This document shows, piece after piece, positions 8,115 through 15,807 of a stretch of 44,819 nucleotides of DNA. Origin of the DNA: Chloroflexota bacterium (GTDB lineage: Bacteria; Chloroflexota; Anaerolineae; Aggregatilineales; Phototrophicaceae); contig WTGC01000117.1 in the NCBI GenBank assembly GCA_011523705.1, positions 1 to 44,819 on the forward strand, given 5' to 3'. Under the pieces are notes generated by a model. The model was not told the origin of the DNA, did not search any database, and saw only the letters and a list, made by a program, of their open reading frames with translations. How positions within the stretch are numbered: position 1 is the stretch's first letter; every line of letters begins with the position of its first letter. The translations under genes were made by a program, and so were the position numbers.

Positions 8115-9223
8115 GCTTCAGGGGGGCGCATGAATCGCGTCAAGAATTGCGCGGCATATTTTTGCAGCTTGCCCTCAATGATGGCGCGGCGCATATTCTC
8201 GACGTGGCGTGCGAGAAAGTCGATATTGTGGAGGCTGAGCAGATAATAGGCCAGCAATTCTTTCGCGACCACCAGATGGCGCAGGTAGGCGCGCGAAAAC
8301 TGGCTGGTGTAGTTGTTGAGATGCGCATCTAGCGGCGCTTCATCTCGCTTGAAGCGGGCGTTACGCAAATTGATGCGACCGTCGTGCGTGAAGGCGGCGC
8401 CGTGGCGAGCGAGCCGCGTCGGGATCACGCAATCAAACATGTCAACGCCACGCCGTATGCCTTCAACCAGATCATCCGGCTCGCCGACGCCCATCAGATA
8501 GCGCGGCACGCCGTCCGGCAGGCAGGGCAGGGTATGATCCAGCGTCGCCGCCATTTCCGCTTTGGTTTCGCCGACCGCTAGCCCGCCGATGGCGATGCCT
8601 TTCAGGTCCATGTCCGATACAAAGCGGGCTGATTTCTCTCTGAGATCAGGGAAGACGCCGCCTTGCACGATGCCGAACAAGGCTTGCTCGTCATCGTTGG
8701 GATGCGCCTCCCGGCATCGCGCCAGCCAGCGATGACTGCGCTCCACGGCGGCGCTGACTTCTTCCCGTTCGTCCGGCGGCGGACATTGATCAAAAGCCAT
8801 GATGATGTCTGCGCCAAGATTCTGCTGGATTGCCATCGAGATCGCCGGGTCGAGCCGCATCACGCTGCCGTCCAGGTGACTGCGGAAGGTGACGCCGTGG
8901 TCGTCGATCTCGTTGATTTCGCTCAAGCTGAAGACCTGAAAGCCGCCTGAATCGGTCAAGATGGGACCGTCCCAATTCATGAAGCGGTGCAATCCGCCCA
9001 TATCCCGAACTAATTCATCGCCGGGCCGCAGGTACAGGTGATAGGTATTGGCGAGGATGAGATGAATATCAAGGGCGCGCAGGTCTCTAGGTGGTACGGC
9101 TTTGACAGTTCCGCTGGTGCCGACCGGAGCGAAGACCGGCGTGGGAATGTCGCCGTGCGGGGTGTGCAAGATTCCCGCTCGCGCGCTGCCATCCCGGGCG
9201 ACTATCTCAAATTCGAAACTCAT
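8105..9223 (-). CDS. tgt: tRNA-guanine transglycosylase lacking the zinc-binding cysteines
   Basis: Exchanges guanine-34 of tRNAs with GUN anticodons for a queuosine precursor. 372 residues, normal length. Catalytic residues are present: TDSGGFQVFSL (Asp91), FDQC, GGLAVGE, and the nucleophile Asp264 in MFDCVIPTR. The bacterial zinc site is C-x-C-x2-C...H (E. coli Cys302, Cys304, Cys307, His333). Here the aligned residues in HLNNYTS are Leu302, Asn304 and Ser307, with codons ctc, aac and agc, while the histidine in LHN (His332) remains. The rest of the fold motif (RAYLRHL) is intact, so this is not decay. ATG start with AGGAAG upstream. Whether it is active without zinc is unknown. Confidence 0.92.
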   Translation of the reverse strand: MSFEFEIVARDGSARAGILHTPHGDIPTPVFAPVGTSGTVKAVPPRDLRALDIHLILANTYHLYLRPGDELVRDMGGLHRFMNWDGPILTDSGGFQVFSLSEINEIDDHGVTFRSHLDGSVMRLDPAISMAIQQNLGADIIMAFDQCPPPDEREEVSAAVERSHRWLARCREAHPNDDEQALFGIVQGGVFPDLREKSARFVSDMDLKGIAIGGLAVGETKAEMAATLDHTLPCLPDGVPRYLMGVGEPDDLVEGIRRGVDMFDCVIPTRLARHGAAFTHDGRINLRNARFKRDEAPLDAHLNNYTSQFSRAYLRHLVVAKELLAYYLLSLHNIDFLARHVENMRRAIIEGKLQKYAAQFLTRFMRPPEAHP

Positions 9224-9430
9224 GGCACTTCCTATGTGGATGGCGGCGTCGCTTCATATCGCCGGAATGGCGATGTCTCGAGCGTTTAGGCAGCGTACCT
9301 TCATGTTGTTCGCGAGCGCTCTCGATCGCGCATATCATAACACATGGACAAGCGAAACCTTCTTTGCCGCGTGGGCATTGGCGCTTCGCAACATCTGTCG
9401 GATTTCGGGGCAGCCATTCGCGGCGACTGC

Positions 9431-9436
9431 TATACT
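9431..9436 (+). promoter_or_regulatory. Candidate -10 box upstream of alr
   Basis: TATACT in the tgt/alr divergent spacer, 60 bp before the alr start. No clear -35 box, so weak support. The remainder of 9224-9495 shows nothing else recognisable. Confidence 0.25.
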
Positions 9437-9495
9437 GCCTGCGTAGCGCTATGCTCGCTGCATAGTGGCGCGTGTCTTGAGCTGGCAGGCAGACT

Positions 9496-10686
9496 GTGGA
9501 AGATGTCGCGGGATTAAAGATAACGTACGCGCGTCCGCCGATCGCAGAGCGGCGCGTGAATGGAAGGGCGGCGGCTTTTCCAAGTTGCGTCACAATTGAC
9601 CTGGGCGCGCTGGCTTTCAATATTCGCTGGATTAAGGCGAAGGTTGGCGGCGATGTGGCGTTGATGGCGGTCTTGAAAGCGGACGCCTATGGCCACGGCG
9701 CTACGGAATTGGCGCGCGCGGCGCTGCAGAACGGCGCTGATTTGTTGGCGGTCGCTAACATGGCCGAGGCGCTGGAATTGCGCGAGGCTCACATAGACGC
9801 GCCAATACTGTTGTTGAGCTATGTGCCGGCTGAAGACATTCCCACTGCGATCGAGCATGACCTGCGCATAACGGTATTCGACGATGCCTGCGCCGCGCGC
9901 TGCATTTCTGCCACGGTACACGGGGGCGGCACGCTCAAGATCCATGTGAAAGTCGATACCGGCATGGGGCGGATGGGCGTCCTGCCACAGGCGATGCATG
10001 CCCTTTGCCGCCAATTGCAAGACGCGCCCGGGATTACTCTCGAAGGCCTCTACACGCACTTTGCCACCGCCGACGATGACCCTGCCTACATGCGAGAGCA
10101 GCTGAATATCTTCAATCGCGTACAGTCGGAATTGCGCGGCGAAGGGATTGGCTTCAAGTACATTCACGCCGCCAATTCCGCGGCATTGCTCAACGGTGGC
10201 GACAGCTACTTCAATGTCGTCAGGCCCGGGGTGCTGCTCTACGGTTTGGAGCCGATGGCGAGGAGCGGCTTCGCCGATCAAATTCGGCCGGTGATGTCCT
10301 GGAAGACGCAGATCGCGCAGGTGAAGACCTTGCCGCCAGATTCAATGGTGGGATATGGCAATGCTTATCGCACGCGCGGCTGGGAGACGATTGCCGTTGC
10401 GCCGGTGGGCTACGCCGATGGTCTGCGCCGAACGCCCTACAGCTGGCGCGAGGTCCTGATTCATGGACGGCGCGCGCCTTTGGTTGGACGGGTCAGCATG
10501 GAGAAGATCACGATCAACGTCAGCCACATCCCCGGGGTGGCAGTGGGCGATGAAGTCGTGCTCATGGGGCGGCAAGGTGACGACTGTATCAGTGCGGACG
10601 AAATCGCAGCTTGGCTCCACAGCAACAATTATGAGGTCGTCACATCGATCGCGCCACGCGTCCCGCGAACCTACATCAATTGGTGA
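9496..10686 (+). CDS. alr: Alanine racemase
   Basis: PLP-dependent interconversion of L- and D-alanine for peptidoglycan. 396 residues. The PLP lysine is Lys61 in AVLKADAYGHG; KVDTGMGRMG, the HAANSAA segment and the second catalytic residue Tyr287 in MVGYGNAY follow; the C-terminal beta domain has RVSMEKITIN near residue 335. The GTG at 9496 opens the longest frame; a second GTG at 9556 would remove 20 residues that lie before the conserved TIDLGALAFN, so the exact start is unsure. Convergent with the SCO gene 13 bp downstream. Confidence 0.94.
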   Translation: MEDVAGLKITYARPPIAERRVNGRAAAFPSCVTIDLGALAFNIRWIKAKVGGDVALMAVLKADAYGHGATELARAALQNGADLLAVANMAEALELREAHIDAPILLLSYVPAEDIPTAIEHDLRITVFDDACAARCISATVHGGGTLKIHVKVDTGMGRMGVLPQAMHALCRQLQDAPGITLEGLYTHFATADDDPAYMREQLNIFNRVQSELRGEGIGFKYIHAANSAALLNGGDSYFNVVRPGVLLYGLEPMARSGFADQIRPVMSWKTQIAQVKTLPPDSMVGYGNAYRTRGWETIAVAPVGYADGLRRTPYSWREVLIHGRRAPLVGRVSMEKITINVSHIPGVAVGDEVVLMGRQGDDCISADEIAAWLHSNNYEVVTSIAPRVPRTYINW

Positions 10687-10699
10687 CGATCGCATCCAA

Positions 10700-11377
10700 T
10701 TACTTCAAGAGCGTGCGCAGTTCAGCGGCAATCCGTTCGGGCGGCAGTCCGAATTGGAGGCGCATGATCCAGGTTCCGCTGGCATCAAGCAGGAATGAGC
10801 CGGCGGTGTGGTTCACGGTGTAAGCGCCAGCAGCAGCATCGCCACTGACTTCAAACGAGAGCCCCAGTGGCGCCCCGATCCCGCGCACCGTCTCTTCGCT
10901 GCCGGTCAAGGCAATGATGCCGTGCAGCTGGCGATTGTCAAAATAGCTACGAAGGACGGCGGGCGTATCCCGGCGCCCATCGACGCTGATGAAGACGAAT
11001 GCGACCGCACCGGCGCGATCGCGGAGCATCTCTCTGACTTGTTGGAAGTCGCTCAGTGTCAATGGGCAGATATCGGGGCAATTCGTGAAGCCGAAGGTCA
11101 GCAGAACGTGGCGCCCGCGCAAGTCGCTGAACTTGAAGGGCCGGCCATTCTGATCGCTTAGTGTGACATCTGGCAGGGCGATTGGCGGCTCAATGCGGAT
11201 CGCGCCGTCAAACGAATGTTTGCCTTCGACGCTGAAGTGATCAGTATCGACCGTCTCTGGTGTTTGCAGCTGAACCTGAACGAGATAAATGGTCAGAGCG
11301 GAGATGCCGATGAGCAGGCCCGCGATCATGCCATAGAGCAGGCGCGCTGCTGTTTCGGAAAATCGCTTGCGTTTCAC
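10700..11377 (-). CDS. SCO1/SenC/PrrC-family copper protein
   Basis: Membrane-anchored thioredoxin-fold protein that delivers copper to, or reduces, the CuA centre of cytochrome c oxidase. 225 residues: N-terminal transmembrane helix (about residues 14-34), LSDQNGRPFKFSDLRGR, the copper-binding CPDIC (Cys100, Cys104) within FGFTNCPDICP, and the third ligand His190 in TVNHTAG. This implies an aerobic respiratory chain, although no oxidase genes are in the window. GTG start at 11377; no strong ribosome site seen. Confidence 0.9.
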   Translation of the reverse strand: MKRKRFSETAARLLYGMIAGLLIGISALTIYLVQVQLQTPETVDTDHFSVEGKHSFDGAIRIEPPIALPDVTLSDQNGRPFKFSDLRGRHVLLTFGFTNCPDICPLTLSDFQQVREMLRDRAGAVAFVFISVDGRRDTPAVLRSYFDNRQLHGIIALTGSEETVRGIGAPLGLSFEVSGDAAAGAYTVNHTAGSFLLDASGTWIMRLQFGLPPERIAAELRTLLK

Positions 11378-11535
11378 CGATGCAACCCAACTTCTGTGCG
11401 GCGTGACGATGGTGAGTTGATTCTAGCAGTAACGGGGCAACTGATGTAGTCAGACCTGTGTCTGGCGCACTAAGGAGTCGCTGTCATCGCGAATTTGTCA
11501 TACGAGATATCCAATTGTAATTCCATTGCAAGGGT

Positions 11536-11640
11536 GGGCGAGCCACCGGCTCGCCCGTACAACTTTTCGAAAGTTGGTCGAAGTCTTTAATTCGAAAGTC
11601 ATTTTCGAAACTTGCAGGGCATTTCGCAAGTTGCGGACGA
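11536..11640. repeat. Cluster of short palindromes upstream of the gcv promoter
   Basis: A perfect 9-bp stem with 3-nt loop at 11536-11556 (GGGCGAGCC/GGCTCGCCC), a palindrome at 11560-11576 (CAACTTT/AAAGTTG), then TTCGAAAGT-cat-TTTCGAAACTT and a CTTGC/GCAAG stem ending at the -35 box. The first hairpin resembles the GGGCGA-type hairpins elsewhere in the window. The remaining spacer back to 11378 holds nothing recognisable. Confidence 0.6.
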
Positions 11641-11659
11641 GCGTGAAAGTCGCTAGAAT
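11631..11659 (+). promoter_or_regulatory. Sigma70-type promoter of the gcv operon
   Basis: TTGCGG (11631-11636), a 17-nt spacer and TAGAAT (11654-11659). Transcription would begin near 11666, just before the glycine aptamer, so the whole riboswitch lies in the leader. Confidence 0.7.
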
Positions 11660-11670
11660 GAGGATGCTGC

Positions 11671-11796
11671 TGGAAGAGAGATTCTGTCGCTGAACAGAAC
11701 GCCGAAGGGGCAAGCGTCAAGTTAGCCAACTTGCGTGAAACTCTCAGGCAAAAGGATTCCTGGGGCAAGACACTCTGAAGGTCAGGGAGACCGACA
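11671..11796 (+). ncRNA. Glycine riboswitch, single aptamer
   Basis: The aptamer core shows the conserved GCCGAAGGGGCAA (11701 onwards) and GAAACTCTCAGGCAAAAGGA, whose CTCTC pairs with GAGAG at 11676-11680. Only one core is present; the following segment (cactctgaagg...) lacks a second GCCGAAGG core and looks like the closing ghost helix of a singlet. It leads directly into a terminator and then gcvH, so glycine binding probably prevents termination and turns on glycine breakdown, as in known gcv leaders. Confidence 0.92.
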
Positions 11797-11830
11797 GGGC
11801 GCATACTCGGCATGGGTTGCGCCCTTTTTT
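11797..11830 (+). terminator. Intrinsic terminator of the riboswitch expression platform
   Basis: GGGCGCA (11797-11803) pairs with TGCGCCC (11818-11824), followed by six T residues (11825-11830). It ends 23 nt before gcvH. Confidence 0.85.
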
Positions 11831-11856
11831 GTTGCTAATGCTTAGGGAGGGAAATG

Positions 11857-12249
11857 ATGGGAGACTGGAAGACGCCGGCAGAACTAAGATATGCGGAGAC
11901 CGATGAGTGGTTTGCGGCGGACGGCGATGTGGTGACGATTGGCATCACGGATTACGCGCAGGATCAACTGAATGACATTGTTTACGTCGAATTCAGAGAC
12001 GCGGGCGATGCGGTGGATGCCGGCGATTCCTTCGGCGAAGTCGAATCGGTGAAGGCGGCTTCCGAGTTGTACAGCGCCGTCGCCGGCGAGATCATCGAAG
12101 TCAATTCCGCGCTTGAGGACTCGCCCGAGACGGTGAACGCCGATCCCTTTGGCGCCGGCTGGATGGTCAAGATCCGAACGAGGGACTTGGCGCCGCTGGC
12201 TGGTTTAATGGACGCGGCCGCTTATGACGCTTATTGCGACAGCCGCTAA
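11857..12249 (+). CDS. gcvH: Glycine cleavage system H protein
   Basis: Lipoyl carrier shuttling the aminomethyl group between P, T and L proteins. 130 residues, the usual size. The lipoylated lysine is Lys66 in ESVKAASELYS; GITDYAQDQLNDIVYVE and NADPFGAGWM are family motifs. Two adjacent ATGs occur (11854 and 11857). The second is 6 nt from AGGGAGG at 11844-11850 and is preferred. First gene of the riboswitch-controlled operon; gcvPA follows after 93 bp. Confidence 0.95.
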   Translation: MGDWKTPAELRYAETDEWFAADGDVVTIGITDYAQDQLNDIVYVEFRDAGDAVDAGDSFGEVESVKAASELYSAVAGEIIEVNSALEDSPETVNADPFGAGWMVKIRTRDLAPLAGLMDAAAYDAYCDSR

Positions 12250-12342
12250 ACCTGCGCAGACGGCTGTGCCGCCGCCGAACGGGATGTGACGCGGCGACTC
12301 GCTTTCAGCCGCCAGAATCGTACAGGAGAGGATCGACAAGAC

Positions 12343-13677
12343 GTGAGTTACATACCGCATACGATAAACGAAACGCAGCAGATGCTGGGGGCGATCGGCG
12401 TGGAGTCCATTGACGCCTTGTTTGAGGCGGTGCCGGCGACGCATCGCTTCCCCAAGCTGGATCTGCCGCCGCCCCTGAGCGAGATGGAAGTGGCGGCCGA
12501 AATGCTGGCCATCAGCGAAGCCAACGACCATGCGCAAGACTTCGCCATCTTCCGCGGCGCCGGCGCCTATCACCATTTCATTCCGTCGGTCGTCAACCAT
12601 ATGCTGCTGCGCGGCGAGTTTTATACCGCTTACACGCCCTACCAGCCGGAGATTTCGCAAGGCACGCTGCAGGCGACATACGAATACCAATCCATGATGT
12701 GCGCGCTCACCGGCATGGACGCGGCCAACGCCAGCCATTATGACGGCGCCACCAGCCTGGCTGAAGCCGTAACCGTCGCCCTCGAAGTCTCCAGGCACAG
12801 ACGCAAAAAAGTCATCCTCAGCCACGCCATCCACCCGGAGTATCGCGAAGTTGTGCGCACTTACCACCAGGGCCGCGACATCCGCATCATCGGCGACCGC
12901 GGACGCGGCGAGATCGTCGACCTGATTGAGATGCTCGACGAAAACACCGCCATGCTCGCTCTGCAATATCCGGACTTCTTCGGCCAGATTGATGATCTGA
13001 CGGCGCTCTCCGACGCCGTGCATCAAGCCGGCGCCCTGCTGGTGATGGTCGCCAACCCGATGGCGCTATCGATCTTCAAGAGCCCGGGCGAGCTGGGCGC
13101 CGACATCGTCGTGGGCGAAGGGCAGCCAATGGGCGTGCCGCTGGGCTATGGCGGACCTTACCTCGGCTATTTCGCTATCAGGCAGAAGTACGTGCGGCGC
13201 ATCGCGGGCCGCATCATCGGCGAGACACTTGACGCCGACGGCAAGCGCGCCTTCGTCATGACCCTGCGCCCGCGCGAGCAAGACATCAAGCGGGAGCGCG
13301 CCAGCAGCAATATCTGCACCAACCAAGGGCTGATGGCGCTCTCGGCCTCGGTCTACATGGCGCTGATGGGCAAGAACGGGCTGCGACAGGTGGGCGAGCT
13401 CAATTATTACAAGGCGCATTACGCCGCCAACGAGATCAACCGGCTCGATGGCTACAGCGTGGATATGAGCAAGCCTTTTTTTAACGAATTCGTAGTCGCC
13501 TGCCCGCGCCCGATCGCCGACATCAATGAAGCGCTGCTCGCCGAAGGCATCATCGGCGGCATTGACCTGGGAGCGCACTACTTCCACTTGAACGACCGCA
13601 TGCTGCTTTGCGTCACTGAGATGAACGCCAAGGAAGAAATCGACCGCCTGGTCGAGATCCTGGGAGGGCTTAGCTGA
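12343..13677 (+). CDS. gcvPA: Glycine dehydrogenase (decarboxylating) subunit 1
   Basis: N-terminal half of the two-subunit P-protein that decarboxylates glycine with PLP and loads the H protein; the PLP lysine is on subunit 2. 444 residues, as expected. The GTG at 12343 begins VSYIPHTINETQQMLGAIG, which matches family N-termini, and has GGAGAGG 11 nt upstream; longer in-frame extension upstream is not homologous. Motifs include GAGAYHHFIP, TAYTPYQPEISQGTLQ and NASHYDG. The last codons (GGLS and stop) are duplicated 203 bp downstream around a foldback repeat. Confidence 0.95.
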   Translation: MSYIPHTINETQQMLGAIGVESIDALFEAVPATHRFPKLDLPPPLSEMEVAAEMLAISEANDHAQDFAIFRGAGAYHHFIPSVVNHMLLRGEFYTAYTPYQPEISQGTLQATYEYQSMMCALTGMDAANASHYDGATSLAEAVTVALEVSRHRRKKVILSHAIHPEYREVVRTYHQGRDIRIIGDRGRGEIVDLIEMLDENTAMLALQYPDFFGQIDDLTALSDAVHQAGALLVMVANPMALSIFKSPGELGADIVVGEGQPMGVPLGYGGPYLGYFAIRQKYVRRIAGRIIGETLDADGKRAFVMTLRPREQDIKRERASSNICTNQGLMALSASVYMALMGKNGLRQVGELNYYKAHYAANEINRLDGYSVDMSKPFFNEFVVACPRPIADINEALLAEGIIGGIDLGAHYFHLNDRMLLCVTEMNAKEEIDRLVEILGGLS

Positions 13678-13883
13678 TGAATCTACCCCTCCCCAAACCC
13701 CTCCCCATCGCAATGGAGAGGGGCTTCAACCACGCTAAGACACGGATTTTCTGTTGCTCAATTCGGTTTGAATATGTAGTAACTATGTTTACAAGATAGC
13801 CTCTCCCTATGCGCTCCCCCTCCCTGATGCTTCGGGGAGGGGGCCGGGGGGAGGGGTTGCCCTTGGGAGGGCTTAGCTGATGA
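13661..13883. repeat. 20-bp direct repeat of the gcvPA 3' end flanking a foldback element
   Basis: The 20 bases at 13661-13680, which include the last codons and stop of gcvPA, recur exactly at 13864-13883. The 183 bp between them hold the C-rich/G-rich foldback. The arrangement looks like an insertion with a long target duplication or a recombination-made duplication. The second copy is non-coding. Confidence 0.85.
13685..13857. repeat. Foldback (MITE-like) element with ACCCCTCCCC ends
   Basis: ACCCCTCCCC at 13685-13694 is inverted as GGGGAGGGGT at 13848-13857. Each end continues as an imperfect C-rich or G-rich block with its own inner hairpin (CTCCCC/GGGGAG around 13815-13842). The centre (13740-13800) is AT-richer and has no coding potential. 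Confidence 0.65.
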
Positions 13884-13906
13884 CCCGATTACGATTTATG
13901 TCGGGC

Positions 13907-13982
13907 GGGCGACTTGATAAGTCGCCCCTACAGATGTCCTTCGAAGGAATAAAAAGTGTAGGGGCGACCAACCTGGTCGCCC
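13907..13982. repeat. Twin-hairpin palindromic repeat between gcvPA and gcvPB
   Basis: Two hairpins, GGGCGACTT-gat-AAGTCGCCC with CTAC following (13907-13931) and GTAGGGGCGACC-a-..GGTCGCCC (13958-13982), face each other across 26 bp. The GTAGGGGCGAC motif is the hallmark of the repeat family seen at 14977, 15674, 19183, 24854 and 41219. Confidence 0.75.
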
Positions 13983-14010
13983 GCAGCTTGGTTAACAGAA
14001 GGGGACCAAA

Positions 14011-15639
14011 ATGGAATCTTCAGTAACCACGCCACAGCTCCAGCCACTGATCTACGACATCGGCTCGCCGGGGCGTCTGGGCGTCAACCTACCCGAATGC
14101 GATGTGCCCAAGGTGGAGTTGCCGGCGGCGCTGATGCGTGAGGAGCTGCCGCTGCCCGAAGTGGGCGAAGTCCAGGTGGTGCGTCACTTTGTCAAGTTGA
14201 GCAAACTCAATTACTCCATCGACCAGGGCATATACCCGCTCGGTTCCTGCACGATGAAATACAACCCCAAGATCAACGAGGACGCCGCGCGCCTGCCCGG
14301 CTTTGCCCAACTGCACCCGCTGACCGACGAGAGCGGCTCGCAGGGGGCGCTCTTCCTCATGCACGAGCTACAGAAATGGCTGGGCGAGATCAGCGGCTTC
14401 CCGGCCGTCAGCCTGACGCCGGCCGCGGGCGCCCAAGGCGAATTCGCCGGCATCCTGATGATTCGCCAATATCACATCGACCGCGGCGAGGGCCAGCGCG
14501 ATCTCATCCTCGTGCCCAACAGTGCCCACGGCACCAATCCGGCGACGGTCACTATGGCCGGCATGGACGTGCTGGAGTTGCCTTCGAATGACCAGGGCAA
14601 TGTCGATATGGACGCTCTGCATGCCGCTTGCGAAGGCGAGCTGCGCGACCGTATCGCCGGCATGATGATCACCGTGCCCAGCACCTTGGGCTTGTTTGAA
14701 TCGACTATCTTAGAGGTGATCGCCACAGTGCATGAGGCCGGCGGACTGATGTACATGGACGGCGCCAATATGAATGCCCTGATGGCGGCCGTCAAGCCGG
14801 GAGCGCTGGGCTTTGATGTGATGCACTACAATCTGCACAAGACCTTCTCCACGCCTCACGGGGGCGGCGGACCGGGCAGCGGCGCGGTCGGCGTCAACGA
14901 GAAGCTGGCGCCTTATCTGCCGGGGCCGATCGTTGAAATCGTGGAGGGCGGAGATCCCCGCCACGCAGAAGCTGATGTAGGGGCGACCTACCAGGTCGCC
15001 CGACATGCGCAGGGTAACGGCGGGCGACATACTATGTCGCCCCTACACCAGCCTCCAGAGGAGGATGCAGCCACCGAACCGCCCCTCTACGGCTTTGTCA
15101 TGCCGGAGAAGAGCATCGGGCGGCTGAAAGCATTCCACGGCAACTTCGGCATGCACCTGCGCGCCTACGCCTATATCCGCGTCTACGGCGACAGCGGTAT
15201 CCGTGATGTCACGCGCTATGCCGTGCTCAACGCCAACTATCTGCGCGCCAAGCTGATGGCGACCTATACCGTGCCATACCCGCGCTATTGCGGGCATGAA
15301 TTCGTGCTGGAAGGTCACTTCGCCGACGCTGAGGACGTGCACGCCCTCGACATCTCCAAGCGGCTGATGGATTACGGCTTCCACCCGCCAACGAACTACT
15401 TCCCGCTGATCGTGCCGGAAGCGCTGCTGATCGAGCCGACCGAGACCGAGACCAAAGCTGAACTTGACGAATTCGTGGCGGCGATGGAGTCCATCGCGGA
15501 AGAAGCGCGACGCGTACCGGAGCTGCTGCGCCTGGCGCCTCATACCGCGCCCGTCCGCCGGCTGGACGAGGTGCGGGCGGCCAAGGATTTGGTCCTCTGC
15601 TGCGCGCCGGCGCTGCCGCGCCAATATGCGGGCGACTAG
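14011..15639 (+). CDS. gcvPB: Glycine dehydrogenase (decarboxylating) subunit 2 with translated repeat insertion
   Basis: PLP-carrying half of the P-protein. 542 residues, clearly longer than I expect for the family (roughly 480-510). PLP lysine is Lys277 in HYNLHKTFSTPHGGGGPG; GIYPLGSCTMKYNPKINE and PNSAHGTNPA are typical. Between PGPIVEIVEGG (about residue 314) and LYGFVMPEKSIGRLKAF (359) there are some 40 residues with no family counterpart. Residues 323-346 are encoded exactly by the 70-bp palindromic repeat at 14977-15046, kept in frame. ATG at 14011 has AAGGGGA upstream. The C-terminal third resumes normal conservation, so the gene is probably functional. Confidence 0.94.
   Translation: MESSVTTPQLQPLIYDIGSPGRLGVNLPECDVPKVELPAALMREELPLPEVGEVQVVRHFVKLSKLNYSIDQGIYPLGSCTMKYNPKINEDAARLPGFAQLHPLTDESGSQGALFLMHELQKWLGEISGFPAVSLTPAAGAQGEFAGILMIRQYHIDRGEGQRDLILVPNSAHGTNPATVTMAGMDVLELPSNDQGNVDMDALHAACEGELRDRIAGMMITVPSTLGLFESTILEVIATVHEAGGLMYMDGANMNALMAAVKPGALGFDVMHYNLHKTFSTPHGGGGPGSGAVGVNEKLAPYLPGPIVEIVEGGDPRHAEADVGATYQVARHAQGNGGRHTMSPLHQPPEEDAATEPPLYGFVMPEKSIGRLKAFHGNFGMHLRAYAYIRVYGDSGIRDVTRYAVLNANYLRAKLMATYTVPYPRYCGHEFVLEGHFADAEDVHALDISKRLMDYGFHPPTNYFPLIVPEALLIEPTETETKAELDEFVAAMESIAEEARRVPELLRLAPHTAPVRRLDEVRAAKDLVLCCAPALPRQYAGD
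14977..15046. repeat. 70-bp palindromic repeat inside gcvPB
   Basis: Terminal inverted repeats GTAGGGGCGAC and GTCGCCCCTAC bound two hairpins (14981-15001 and 15022-15042) joined by an 18-20 nt spacer. Size and ends match the intergenic copy at 15674-15742. It is read in frame without stops. Confidence 0.85.
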
Positions 15640-15673
15640 ATTGGGCGCACAGGCACAAATCTGAAGCTCTTGC

Positions 15674-15742
15674 GTAGGGGCAATCCAGTGAATCGCCTGA
15701 ATTTTGTCTTCCCTTTGCTGGCGACCTAAGGGCCGCCCCTAC
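15674..15742. repeat. 69-bp degenerate copy of the palindromic repeat
   Basis: Begins GTAGGGGC and ends GCCCCTAC, with internal ATCGCC and GGCGACC remnants. It lies between gcvPB and the transporter gene and has the same length class as the copy within gcvPB. Confidence 0.65.
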
Positions 15743-15807
15743 ACGATTTGTAGGCGTCGGCGTATCATCGGCGCCAGATTGAACTTGCCGACTAGCCGGG
15801 CTGTCGT

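Noticed and set aside
8105..9223. tgt as a pseudogene because the zinc cysteines are lost
   Set aside because: The frame is intact over the full length and the catalytic and structural motifs are conserved; only the three ligands are changed.
11761..11796. Possible second glycine aptamer
   Set aside because: It lacks the GCCGAAGG...GCAA core; the pairing fits a ghost helix and the terminator lead-in.
13680..14010. Repeat block considered as a CRISPR array or a small coding gene
   Set aside because: There are no regularly spaced identical repeats with unique spacers, and no frame of coding character.
14011..15639. gcvPB as a frameshifted or broken gene because of the extra residues
   Set aside because: The insertion keeps the reading frame and conservation resumes directly after it.
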